Shown here: one piece after another, positions 1 to 9,472 of the stretch
Layout: each line of letters starts with the position of its first letter
How positions within the stretch are numbered: position 1 is the stretch's first letter
From: an uncultured Polaribacter sp.
Lineage (GTDB): Bacteria > Bacteroidota > Bacteroidia > Flavobacteriales > Flavobacteriaceae
Assembly (NCBI RefSeq): GCF_947503875.1
Contig: NZ_CANNFH010000006.1
Coordinates: 1-64,000 of the forward strand
DNA: 64,000 nt
Reading direction: 5' to 3'
Notes under the pieces: generated by a model
The model's database searches: none
Told to the model about the DNA's origin: nothing
The model's input: the letters and a program-made list of their open reading frames with translations, nothing else
Made by a program: the position numbers and the translations under genes

Positions 1-30
1 TTTATGTGGGAGAGTAGGTCGCCGCCTTTC
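1..30 (+). rRNA. rrf: 5S ribosomal RNA, 3' end only (truncated by window start)
   Basis: TGGGAGAGTAGGTCGCCGCC matches the conserved 3' end of Bacteroidetes 5S rRNA; followed directly by a terminator hairpin. Confidence 0.85.
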
Positions 31-38
31 TTAAACTA

Positions 39-73
39 AAGTCTCAATTCTTATGAATTGAGACTTTTTTTTT
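39..73 (+). terminator. Rho-independent terminator of the rRNA operon
   Basis: AAAGTCTCAATTC-TTAT-GAATTGAGACTTTTTTTTT hairpin plus T tract. Confidence 0.85.
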
Positions 74-334
74 ACACTAAAGCTAAATAAAAATTACAAA
101 AACCTACATAAAACTAGAAAATACCATAATTTAAAGTACAATGAATAATTTAAATTTTCTAAGTTAAATTGTTTTGAGATTTTTTACGTTTCATACGATT
201 TTTTTCAAATTTGAACTGACACTTTTCAAAAATAAAATTGATTTAAAGCTTATTTTAAATAAGATATATTCATTTATTTTATAATATTGAACTATTTTTA
301 CGTTATTATAATAGATGTAGTTTTAGGCATTTTT

Positions 335-1360
335 ATGAAGCACTTACTATTTATACTTTTTATTTTTTGCTCTTTTTTTGGGTATTCTCAAGTTGGTGGG
401 CAGTCTGTTTACCAGTTTTTGAATGTTCCTACATCTGCCAGACAAATTGCATTAGGTGGAGATATTTTTAATACAACAAATGATATTAATCAGCCTATTT
501 GGAATCCTGCTACAGTTGATAACAGCTTAGACCGTAAAATTGGTGTTAATTATTCTAACTATTTGGCTGATATAAACATAGGTTCTTTGGCTTATGCAAC
601 TGAACTTTCTAGAAGATTTGGTACTATTTATGCAAACATTACTTATTTGGATTATGGTAACCTCATAGGAGCAGATGAAGACGGTAACGAAACAGGAGAT
701 TTTGGAGCAAAGGACATTGCTGTTGCAATTGGCTACGGATATAATGTGCCAAATACTAATTTTTATTTTGGTACGAATATTAAATTTATTTCTTCTAATA
801 TTAATACGTTTAGTTCTTTTGGATTGGCTTTAGATTTAGCACTAATGTATAGAAGTGAATACAAACCATACACTTTTACATTGGTTGCAAGAAATATAGG
901 TACACAATTGCGATCTTTTAATGGAGTTATTGAAAAATTACCTTTAGAAATTGCTTTAGGAGGGAGTTATCAATTGGAATATGTGCCTTTAAAATGGTAT
1001 GCTACAATTGATAATTTACAGCAATGGGATATTTCTGTTGCTAATCCCTCTGATCAAATAATTGATTTAGAAGGTAATATTACAGAAGGAGAAGTTGGTT
1101 TTCTAGGAAATGCAATAAGACATTTTGTTATTGGTGCAGAGTTATTTCCGGAAAGTTTAATAAATTTAAGGTTAGGATACAATTTTAGGAGAGCTGCTGA
1201 ATTAAAATTACAAAATGCACGAAGCTTTAGTGGTATTTCTTTTGGTTTTGGTATTAAAATGAACCGTTTTAAGTTTAATTTTGCAAATTCTAGATTTCAT
1301 TCTGCTACTAATGTGAGTACATTTAGTTTAGAAATAGATTTAGATAGTAAGAGATTTTGA
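335..1360 (+). CDS. porQ: Type IX secretion system protein PorQ
   Basis: Signal peptide then QSVYQFLNVPTSARQIALGG...NPATVD typical of PorQ; directly upstream of cmk. Likely start is the internal Met at 335. Confidence 0.85.
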   Translation: MKHLLFILFIFCSFFGYSQVGGQSVYQFLNVPTSARQIALGGDIFNTTNDINQPIWNPATVDNSLDRKIGVNYSNYLADINIGSLAYATELSRRFGTIYANITYLDYGNLIGADEDGNETGDFGAKDIAVAIGYGYNVPNTNFYFGTNIKFISSNINTFSSFGLALDLALMYRSEYKPYTFTLVARNIGTQLRSFNGVIEKLPLEIALGGSYQLEYVPLKWYATIDNLQQWDISVANPSDQIIDLEGNITEGEVGFLGNAIRHFVIGAELFPESLINLRLGYNFRRAAELKLQNARSFSGISFGFGIKMNRFKFNFANSRFHSATNVSTFSLEIDLDSKRF

Positions 1361-1362
1361 TT

Positions 1363-2055
1363 ATGGAGAATATAACTATTGCTATTGATGGATTTTCATC
1401 TACAGGAAAGAGTACAATAGCAAAATTAATTGCAAAAAAGTATAATTATGTATATGTAGACACTGGTGCTATGTATAGAGCTGTTACTTTATTTGCAATG
1501 CAAAATAATTTGGTAACTATTGATTTTCTTAAAAAGGAAGATTTAGTTAAACAGCTTGAAAACATTTCTTTGGAATTTATATTTAATAGTGATTTAGGTT
1601 ATGCTGAAATGTTTTTGAATGGAGAAAATGTGGAAAAAGAAATAAGAACGTTAGCAGTATCTAAATTGGTTAGCAAAGTGGCCACCATTTCTGAAGTTCG
1701 AAAGAAATTAGTTTTAGAACAACAGAGATTTGGAGAAAAAGGTGGTGTTGTAATGGATGGAAGAGATATTGGAACTGTAGTTTTTCCGAATGCAGAATTA
1801 AAATTATTTATGACGGCTTCTGCGGATAAAAGAGCAACAAGGCGTTACAAAGAATTACTTGATAGAGGTGATAAGGTTTCTTTTGATGATATTTTATTTA
1901 ATGTTCAAGAGCGTGATAGAATTGACTCTACAAGAGAAGATTCACCATTATTAAAGGCTGAGGATGCAATTGAATTTGATAATTCTGATATGGGTATTGC
2001 TGAGCAATTTGAAAGAATGTGTAGCTTGGTAGATCAAAAGATAGCTCAAAACTAA
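1363..2055 (+). CDS. cmk: (d)CMP kinase
   Basis: IAIDGFSSTGKSTIAK P-loop, DTGAMYRAVT, MDGRDIGTVVFPNAELKLFMTAS motifs. Confidence 0.95.
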   Translation: MENITIAIDGFSSTGKSTIAKLIAKKYNYVYVDTGAMYRAVTLFAMQNNLVTIDFLKKEDLVKQLENISLEFIFNSDLGYAEMFLNGENVEKEIRTLAVSKLVSKVATISEVRKKLVLEQQRFGEKGGVVMDGRDIGTVVFPNAELKLFMTASADKRATRRYKELLDRGDKVSFDDILFNVQERDRIDSTREDSPLLKAEDAIEFDNSDMGIAEQFERMCSLVDQKIAQN

Positions 2056-2070
2056 TTGTTTGCAAGCGAG

Positions 2071-2214
2071 TCTAGCCGCGATTGAAACGGCATCCTTTTT
2101 ATTACTTATTTTAACTCAGTATCGTTTTTTAAAAGTTATTTGTTAATATTATTTTAGTAGATTTATAATTTCAGCAATAATAAAAAGATATAGTGTAAAG
2201 CGTGAAATAGCTTC
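2071..2214 (+). repeat. Flavobacterial intergenic repeat element (AGCCGCGATTGAAACGGCATCCTTTTT ... AAAAAGATATAGTGTAAAGCGTGAAATAGCTTC)
   Basis: Conserved 5' and 3' blocks of a dispersed flavobacterial intergenic element, recognised from memory; non-coding. Confidence 0.55.
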
Positions 2215-2252
2215 AAAAAAAATAAATTCTTGTTTTTACTAAAATTGCAACA

Positions 2253-2882
2253 CTAAGGGATATTTAAATACTTATGCGTTTGTAAAGAAATTTTCCATTT
2301 TGGGTTTTTCATCACATAATCTACAATTTCTTCGGTCATTTTTTCTTTTTTAGACCATTCTGGTTGTAAAAAAAGTTGGCATTTTTCTGATACTTTAGCA
2401 GCTTGTTCTTCTGCAAAGTCAAAATCTGATTTGTTATGAATAATCATTTTTAGCTCATCTGCTTCTGGATAAACTTCGGCCAAAGGCAATTTTGTTTTCT
2501 TTGGTGAAAGACAAAACCAATCCCATTTTCCAGAAAAAGAATATGCGCCAGAGGTTTCTATATGAGTTTTTATATTATTTTTTTGTAGATTTTCTGTAAT
2601 GTAATCCATAGACCACATTAAGGGTTCACCACCTGTAATAACTACTGTATTTGCATGTTTTTTAACGTTGTTTATAATGGTGTCTGCTAAAGTTGGTGGG
2701 TGCAAATCGGCATTCCAACTTTCTTTAACATCGCACCAATGGCAACCCACATCACAACCTCCAACACGTATAAAGTAAGCGGCAGTTCCTGTATGAGAAC
2801 CTTCACCTTGTATGGTGTAAAACTCTTCCATTAGAGGTAGCATAATACCTTTATCTACTAAATCTTGTGTTTTTTTATCCAT
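2253..2882 (-). CDS. queE: 7-carboxy-7-deazaguanine synthase (radical SAM)
   Basis: EEFYTIQGEGSHTGTAAYFIRVGGCDVGCHWCDVKESW, CxxxCxxC radical SAM motif. Confidence 0.9.
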   Translation of the reverse strand: MDKKTQDLVDKGIMLPLMEEFYTIQGEGSHTGTAAYFIRVGGCDVGCHWCDVKESWNADLHPPTLADTIINNVKKHANTVVITGGEPLMWSMDYITENLQKNNIKTHIETSGAYSFSGKWDWFCLSPKKTKLPLAEVYPEADELKMIIHNKSDFDFAEEQAAKVSEKCQLFLQPEWSKKEKMTEEIVDYVMKNPKWKISLQTHKYLNIP

Positions 2883-2885
2883 GTT

Positions 2886-3338
2886 TTACTTTTTGGCAGC
2901 AATTACTTCAATTTCAATTTTAGCATTGCCTACTAAATCGGCTGCAAATGTAGTTCTTGCAGGTAAATTATCAGTAAAAAAAGTACGATAAATTTTGTTC
3001 ATTTTAGAGAAATCATCAATATTAGAAAGTATAACTGTGCATTTTACCACATTATTTAGTGTTAAATTATGTTGTTTTAAAACAGCTTTAATATTTTCTA
3101 ATGCTTGTTTGGTTTCAGCTGCAGTGCCACCAGTAACTAATTTACCAGTTTTATGGTTTTTGCCAATTTGACCAGTTAAAAAGAATACATTATCTACTTG
3201 TACAGCATCTGAAAAAGGTAGATTTTGTCTACTTTTTTCGTGCGATTTGTAAAAATTAACGGTAGATTTAGCTTCTTGCTTGCAGGCAAAACTGATTACT
3301 ATTAAAAATAGAAAGCATAAATTTTGTAGTTTTCTCAT
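2886..3338 (-). CDS. RidA/YjgF family protein with lipoprotein signal
   Basis: FLTGQIGKNHKTGKLVTGGTAAETKQALENIKAVL...LPARTTF; N-terminal lipobox SFAC. Confidence 0.85.
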   Translation of the reverse strand: MRKLQNLCFLFLIVISFACKQEAKSTVNFYKSHEKSRQNLPFSDAVQVDNVFFLTGQIGKNHKTGKLVTGGTAAETKQALENIKAVLKQHNLTLNNVVKCTVILSNIDDFSKMNKIYRTFFTDNLPARTTFAADLVGNAKIEIEVIAAKK

Positions 3339-3422
3339 AATATTCTGATTATCAAATGCAAATATAAATACTATTACAGTAAATAAAATACTTGTAAGTA
3401 GTTAAAAATCAAATGATTTTTG

Positions 3423-3430
3423 TAAATTTG
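3423..3430 (+). promoter_or_regulatory. Bacteroidetes-type -7 element TAAATTTG upstream of rpsA
   Basis: TAnnTTTG motif about 125 bp upstream of the start codon. Confidence 0.5.
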
Positions 3431-3554
3431 CACTCCTTTTTACGAGAACAGATTTGTAGAAGGAGCAAAAAAACAATTATTTATAAAAACATCTCTTTGC
3501 GTTTTAATCGTTAAAAATCTGTAAAACAATAAGATACAAAATTAATTTAGACAC

Positions 3555-5366
3555 ATGTCTGAAGAAACAAAAAACACTGAAGAGCAAGTAGCTGCTACTG
3601 AAGTACAAGAAACAGCAACTCCTGCTGTAGATCCAAAACAATTTTTAGCAGATTTCAATTGGCACAGATACGAAGAAGGTATTGATGAAGTTGATGAGCA
3701 AAAATTAGTTGAGTTTGAAAAAGCTTTAGAAGGAACTGTAGGGTTTGTAAACGAGCGTGATGTAATTGAAGGAACTGTAATTAGAATTACAGATAGAGAT
3801 GCAATTATAGACATTAACTCAAAATCTGAAGGAGTTATTTCTTTAAACGAATTCCGTTACAACCAAGGTTTAGCAGAAGGAGACAAAGTAGAAGTATTGG
3901 TTGACAAGAGAGAAGATTCTTCTGGTCAGTTAGTATTATCTCACAAAAAAGCAAGAGTAATTAAAGCTTGGGAAAGAGTTAACAATGCACATGAAACTGG
4001 AGAAGTAGTTAATGGGTTTGTTAAGTGCAGAACAAGAGGTGGTATGATTGTAGATGTTTTTGGAATTGAAGCATTTTTACCAGGATCTCAAATTGATGTG
4101 AAGCCAATTAGAGATTACGATCAGTATGTAGAAAAAACAATGGAATTTAAGGTTGTAAAAATAAACCACGAATTTAAAAACGTTGTAGTTTCTCATAAAG
4201 CGCTTATTGAAGCAGATATTGAATTACAGAAAAAAGAAATCATTGGCCAATTAGAAAAAGGACAAGTATTAGAAGGTATTGTTAAAAATATTACTTCTTA
4301 TGGTGTGTTTGTAGATTTAGGTGGTGTAGATGGTTTAGTACATATTACAGATTTATCTTGGTCTAGAATTAATCATCCTAATGAGGTTGTAGAATTAGAC
4401 CAGAAATTAAACGTTGTAATTTTAGATTTTGATGATAACAAATCTAGAATACAGTTAGGTTTAAAACAATTATCTGCACATCCTTGGGAAGCTTTAGACA
4501 ACGAATTAAAAGTTGGCGATAAAGTTACTGGAGAAGTAGTAGTAATTGCAGATTATGGTGCATTTGTAGAAGTAGAACAAGGAGTAGAAGGGTTAATTCA
4601 CGTTTCTGAAATGTCTTGGTCTACACACTTACGTTCTGCACAAGACTTTGTAAAAGTTGGCGATAAAGTAGAGGCGCAAGTATTAACTTTAGACAGAGAA
4701 GACCGTAAAATGTCTCTTGGTATGAAGCAATTACACCCAGATCCTTGGACAGATATTACAACTAAATACCCAATTGCATCTACACACACAGGTACTGTAA
4801 GAAATTACACAAACTTTGGTGTTTTTGTAGAGTTAGAAGAAGGTATAGACGGTTTAGTATACATTTCAGACCTTTCTTGGACTAAGAAAATTAAGCACCC
4901 ATCAGACTTTGTAACTGTTGGCGATAAATTAGAAGTACAAGTATTAGAATTAGATGTAGAGAACAGAAAATTAAACTTAGGTCATAAGCAAACTCAAGAC
5001 AATCCTTGGGATTTACATGAAGCTACGTTTGCAATAGGTTCTACACACACTGGTACTATTAAAGACAAGAATGATAAAGGAGCTGTTGTAACACTTTCTG
5101 ATGGAGTAGAAGGTTTTGCACCAACACGTTTCTTAGAAAAAGAAGACGGTTCTAAGTTAGCTAAAGGAGATACTGTAGAATTTATTGTTACAGAATTTTC
5201 TAAAGAATACAGAAGAGTTGTAGTTTCTCATACTTCTATCTTTAGAGAAGAAGAAAAGAGAAATATTAAAGCTGCTGCTAAGAAATCTGCAGATGTAGAA
5301 AAAACTACATTAGGAGATATTGGTGGTTTAGCTGCCTTAAAAAAGAAAATGGAAGAAGGTAAATAA
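3555..5366 (+). CDS. rpsA: 30S ribosomal protein S1
   Basis: Multiple S1 RNA-binding repeats (GVFVDLGGVDGLVHITDLSW etc.). Confidence 0.95.
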   Translation: MSEETKNTEEQVAATEVQETATPAVDPKQFLADFNWHRYEEGIDEVDEQKLVEFEKALEGTVGFVNERDVIEGTVIRITDRDAIIDINSKSEGVISLNEFRYNQGLAEGDKVEVLVDKREDSSGQLVLSHKKARVIKAWERVNNAHETGEVVNGFVKCRTRGGMIVDVFGIEAFLPGSQIDVKPIRDYDQYVEKTMEFKVVKINHEFKNVVVSHKALIEADIELQKKEIIGQLEKGQVLEGIVKNITSYGVFVDLGGVDGLVHITDLSWSRINHPNEVVELDQKLNVVILDFDDNKSRIQLGLKQLSAHPWEALDNELKVGDKVTGEVVVIADYGAFVEVEQGVEGLIHVSEMSWSTHLRSAQDFVKVGDKVEAQVLTLDREDRKMSLGMKQLHPDPWTDITTKYPIASTHTGTVRNYTNFGVFVELEEGIDGLVYISDLSWTKKIKHPSDFVTVGDKLEVQVLELDVENRKLNLGHKQTQDNPWDLHEATFAIGSTHTGTIKDKNDKGAVVTLSDGVEGFAPTRFLEKEDGSKLAKGDTVEFIVTEFSKEYRRVVVSHTSIFREEEKRNIKAAAKKSADVEKTTLGDIGGLAALKKKMEEGK

Positions 5367-5391
5367 TTCCTTATTTTTCTTAATATATTTT

Positions 5392-5422
5392 AAAACCCGA
5401 TACATTTTTGTATCGGGTTTTT
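5392..5422 (+). terminator. rpsA terminator
   Basis: AAACCCGATACA-TTTT-TGTATCGGGTTTTT hairpin. Confidence 0.85.
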
Positions 5423-5521
5423 CTTTGTGCTGAACTCGTTTCAGCATCTCTAAATCAAGTAGAAACTATTGTTTTAAATTTTCTATATTCTTAGAGTGAT
5501 TTTAATTTTTTTAGCAACTAA

Positions 5522-5625
5522 TTTGGGCGTTACCACACAGAAAAAGTGTGGTCGGGCTTTACGCACTCGCTTTGTCCTTGCAGTCCAAGAGCTCAAACAA
5601 ACGCTTCAATCCCTAACGCGCGTAT
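5522..5625 (-). repeat. Flavobacterial intergenic repeat element (GCGCGTTAGGGATTGAAGCGTTTGTTTGAGC...AAAGCCCGACCACAC-AGAAAAA-GTGTGG...CGCCCAAA on the minus strand)
   Basis: GC-richer island in an AT-rich intergene, contains hairpin CCACAC/GTGTGG; matches a dispersed flavobacterial repeat recognised from memory. Confidence 0.6.
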
Positions 5626-5912
5626 TTGCCAACAAATAGCTATTATTCCCAATAAATCATAATTAAATTATATTTTGTAAAAAGTTATATTCAGTAAGTA
5701 TTTTATAATTAAATAATATCTAGGTTTAAAATTTGATTAATTTGTGTAAAGGTTACGTGATATTTTTTTAGTACATTTAATTGTCTTTAAGTACAAACTG
5801 ATCACTATTAGTTAAAAATTGCTAGCAAAAACAATATTTTAAAAATTGCCTACATTATTTTAAAACTTACAGAAAAAAATGTGTTATTGAATTATGAATT
5901 AAAAATCTAAAT

Positions 5913-6464
5913 ATGAAAAATAAATATATTATCAGTCTATTAGTATTATTTTCTCTGGTGATATTCATTCGCTGTGAATCAAATAATAAACAAATTCCCA
6001 CAAACTTAGAAATGGGAGCCTTAGATTTATCAGATTTAAAACTAAATATTAATTTTGGTTTTGGAGAAGAAAAACTTCTTGAAAAACAGAATTTCAAACG
6101 TTTTATCGATAGTAATTTTGATGAGATTGCGAAGATGGATAAAGATTTAATATTCTTATTTAAAATTAAGAATGGTAAAACTTTTTATTCTATAAATAAT
6201 ATGGAATCTTTGATAAAGATTGCCAGTAAAGAAAAGGGTATAGCTTTACAAAAAGTACATTCATCAGGATTTTATAATGAAACAGCAACCTGTACTACTT
6301 GTAGTGGAAAAAGTTGTATTGAAAAAGCCTTAGTAGATACAGCTGGTGATGAAAAGGAACAAGTGTTTTTTGCCATGACTCCTAGAAAAGTTGGTTTTGT
6401 TCAAAAAGGTGTTAGAGTTTGTTATGCCTCAAATATCAATGCTATAGTAGATGCATTAGATTAG
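5913..6464 (+). CDS. Hypothetical lipoprotein with CTTCSGKSC motif
   Basis: Signal peptide with lipobox (FIRC); no recognised domain. Confidence 0.6.
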   Translation: MKNKYIISLLVLFSLVIFIRCESNNKQIPTNLEMGALDLSDLKLNINFGFGEEKLLEKQNFKRFIDSNFDEIAKMDKDLIFLFKIKNGKTFYSINNMESLIKIASKEKGIALQKVHSSGFYNETATCTTCSGKSCIEKALVDTAGDEKEQVFFAMTPRKVGFVQKGVRVCYASNINAIVDALD

Positions 6465-6606
6465 AAGCTCGATAACTTTTCTTAATATAAAATACTTATA
6501 GACTTTAATGTTTATGAGTTTTTTTATGTATTCTATTTTAACCATTTTTACTTCTCATTTAATAGAATTATCTTTGTTAGAATCAATCGAAAAAAGATAA
6601 TATTTA

Positions 6607-7995
6607 ATGACATTAATAAAATCAATATCAGGAATTAGAGGAACCATAGGTGGTAAAACTGCCGATAATTTAACACCAATAGATGCCGTTAAATTTGCAT
6701 CGGCTTATGGTGCTTTTATCAAGAGTAGAAATCCAAATAAAGATCGCATTACAGTTGTTATTGGAAGAGACGCCCGTATTTCTGGTAAAATGATTTCTAG
6801 TTTAGTTGCCAATACATTAGTTGGTTTGGGTATTAATGTGATAGATTTAGGTTTATCAACCACACCAACTGTAGAAGTTGCTGTTCCTTTAGAAAAAGCA
6901 GACGGAGGTATTATTTTAACAGCATCACACAATCCAAAACAGTGGAATGCCTTAAAACTACTAAACGAAAAAGGAGAATTTTTAAACGGAGCAGAAGGAG
7001 AACAAATATTAGCATTAGCAGAAAACGAAGATTTTGAGTTTGCAGACGTAGACGATTTAGGAACGTATACCAAAGACAATACTTATTTGCAAAAACATAT
7101 AGATGAAGTTCTAAATTTAGAATTAGTAGATGTTGAAGCCATTAAAAAAGCCAACTTTAAAGTGGTTGTAGATGGCGTAAATTCTACAGGAGGTATTTTT
7201 ATACCTGCCTTGTTAAAAGAATTAAATGTAGAATGTATAGAGTTGTATTGTACTCCAAATGGACAATTTCCTCATAATCCAGAGCCATTAAAAGAACATT
7301 TAACAGATATTTCTGAATTGGTTGTAAAAGAAAAAGCAGATTTTGGTATTGTTGTAGATCCAGATGTAGATAGATTGGCTTTAATATCTGAAGACGGTTC
7401 TATGTTTGGCGAAGAATATACTTTAGTTGCTTGTGCAGATTATGTTTTAGGTAGATTAGGTGGTGGAAATACTGTTTCTAATTTATCATCTTCAAGAGCA
7501 TTAAGAGATGTAACCGAAAAACATGGTGGAACATATACAGCATCTGCAGTAGGTGAAGTAAACGTAGTAATTAAAATGAAAGAAACCAATACTGTTATTG
7601 GTGGAGAAGGAAATGGAGGTATTATTTACCCAGCTTCTCACTATGGACGAGATTCTTTGGTGGGTGTTGCTTTGTTTTTATCGCATTTAGCGCATAAAAA
7701 AGTATCTTGTAAAACACTTAGAGATAGTTACCCAAGTTACTTTATGAGTAAAGAGAAAATGAAATTGACTCCAGAAATTAACGTTGATGCAGTTTTAGAA
7801 ACTATGGCAAATAAATATGCAACTGAGAATGTAAATACAATTGACGGTGTAAAAATAGATTTTGCAGAGGAATGGATTCACCTAAGAAAATCGAATACAG
7901 AACCGATTATTAGAATTTATACAGAAGCAAAATCTCAAGAAAAAGCAGATGCGTTGGCAGAACGTTTTATAAAAGAAATTAAAGCCATAATTTAA
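6607..7995 (+). CDS. glmM: Phosphoglucosamine mutase / phosphomannomutase family
   Basis: ISGIRGTIGG, TASHNPKQWNALK active-site serine loop, DPDVDRLA metal loop. Confidence 0.9.
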   Translation: MTLIKSISGIRGTIGGKTADNLTPIDAVKFASAYGAFIKSRNPNKDRITVVIGRDARISGKMISSLVANTLVGLGINVIDLGLSTTPTVEVAVPLEKADGGIILTASHNPKQWNALKLLNEKGEFLNGAEGEQILALAENEDFEFADVDDLGTYTKDNTYLQKHIDEVLNLELVDVEAIKKANFKVVVDGVNSTGGIFIPALLKELNVECIELYCTPNGQFPHNPEPLKEHLTDISELVVKEKADFGIVVDPDVDRLALISEDGSMFGEEYTLVACADYVLGRLGGGNTVSNLSSSRALRDVTEKHGGTYTASAVGEVNVVIKMKETNTVIGGEGNGGIIYPASHYGRDSLVGVALFLSHLAHKKVSCKTLRDSYPSYFMSKEKMKLTPEINVDAVLETMANKYATENVNTIDGVKIDFAEEWIHLRKSNTEPIIRIYTEAKSQEKADALAERFIKEIKAII

Positions 7996-8002
7996 ACAAT
8001 AT

Positions 8003-9472
8003 GTGATGAATTTAGAGCAGTATTTTAGTCAGTTTAGAAAAAATATAGTAGGTATAGACCAAACTTTTGTTTCTCCTTATGGAGAACAAAAGTTAGTTTA
8101 CGCAGATTGGACTGCAAGTGGACGTTTATATAGACCTATAGAAGATAAATTACTGCATAAATTTGGGCCTTTTGTTGCCAACACACATACAGAAACTTCT
8201 ACTTCTGGTGCTGCTATGACTTTAGCGTATCATGAAGCTAGAAAAATTATAAAACGTCATGTAAATGCAAATGATAATGATGTTTTAATAACATCTGGTT
8301 CTGGTATGACAGGAGTTGTCAATAAATTTCAAAGAATTTTAGGTTTAAAAGTTTCAGAAAACTTAAAAAATCATACTACTATTCCAGAAGATATTAAACC
8401 TATTGTTTTTATATCGCATATGGAACATCATTCTAACCAAACATCTTGGCTAGAAACTATTGCAGATGTTGTAGTTGTGCCTTGTAATGAAGAAGGTTTA
8501 ATTTGTTTGCAAATTTTTGAGGATTGCATAAAAGAACATCAACATAGAAAAATAAAAATAGTTTCTATTACCTCTTGCTCTAATGTAACCGGTATAAAAA
8601 CACCTTATCATAAAGTAGCCAAATTAATACATAGCTATAATGGTTTATGTTTTGTAGATTTTGCTTGTTGTGCGCCATATGTTCATATAAACATGCATCC
8701 AGAAAATGAAGATGAACGCTTAGATGCTATCTTTTTTTCACCGCATAAATTTTTGGGTGGTCCTGGAAGCTCAGGAGTTTTAATTTTTAATAAAAGTTTA
8801 TATAAAAATACGGTGCCAGATAATCCTGGTGGTGGTACTGTAAGTTATACAAATCCTTGGGGACAACATGATTATTTTGATGATGTAGAAACTAGGGAAG
8901 ATGGAGGTACACCAGCTTTTTTACAAACGATAAAGATTGCTTTAGCAGTGCAAGTAAAAGAGCAAATGGGCACAGTACATATTAAAAATAGAGAAAACGA
9001 AATTAATAAAGTTGTTTTTAAAACCTTAGAAAGTTTAAAAGGTGTGCAAATTTTAGCTCCAAATTCTACCAATAGACTTTCTATTTTTTCTTTTTACTTT
9101 GAAAAATATCACTTTAATCTGGTAGTAAAACTTTTAAATGATCGTTTTGGAATACAAACTAGAGGTGGCTGCTCTTGTGCTGGTACTTATGGTCATTTTT
9201 TACTCAATGTAAATCAAGAAACCTCAAACAAAATTAAAGACCAAATTTTACAAGGTTGTACTACAGAAAAACCAGGTTGGGTACGTTTGTCTTTGCATCC
9301 TACAATTACCACAGCAGAGTTAAGTTTTATATGCAATGCTCTTAAAGAATTATCAGAAAATATAGCAGATTGGTCTAAAGACTATAAATATGATGCTATT
9401 AAAAATGATTTTGTGCATAAAACTGTAAAACCCTTAGAAAAAGATTTAGTTACTTCTTGGTTTGCGGTTTAA
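8003..9472 (+). CDS. Aminotransferase class V family protein (cysteine desulfurase-like)
   Basis: SGSGMTGVVNK, HMEHHSNQTSW, SPHKFLGGPGSSGVL PLP-lysine region, RGGCSCAGTYGH. Confidence 0.85.
   Translation: MMNLEQYFSQFRKNIVGIDQTFVSPYGEQKLVYADWTASGRLYRPIEDKLLHKFGPFVANTHTETSTSGAAMTLAYHEARKIIKRHVNANDNDVLITSGSGMTGVVNKFQRILGLKVSENLKNHTTIPEDIKPIVFISHMEHHSNQTSWLETIADVVVVPCNEEGLICLQIFEDCIKEHQHRKIKIVSITSCSNVTGIKTPYHKVAKLIHSYNGLCFVDFACCAPYVHINMHPENEDERLDAIFFSPHKFLGGPGSSGVLIFNKSLYKNTVPDNPGGGTVSYTNPWGQHDYFDDVETREDGGTPAFLQTIKIALAVQVKEQMGTVHIKNRENEINKVVFKTLESLKGVQILAPNSTNRLSIFSFYFEKYHFNLVVKLLNDRFGIQTRGGCSCAGTYGHFLLNVNQETSNKIKDQILQGCTTEKPGWVRLSLHPTITTAELSFICNALKELSENIADWSKDYKYDAIKNDFVHKTVKPLEKDLVTSWFAV

Noticed and set aside
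3542-3814. Minus-strand ORF overlapping the start of rpsA
   Set aside because: Antisense shadow of a strongly conserved ribosomal protein gene.
5867-6097. Minus-strand ORF opposite the lipoprotein gene at 5913
   Set aside because: Antisense to a gene with a clear lipoprotein signal; no domain support.
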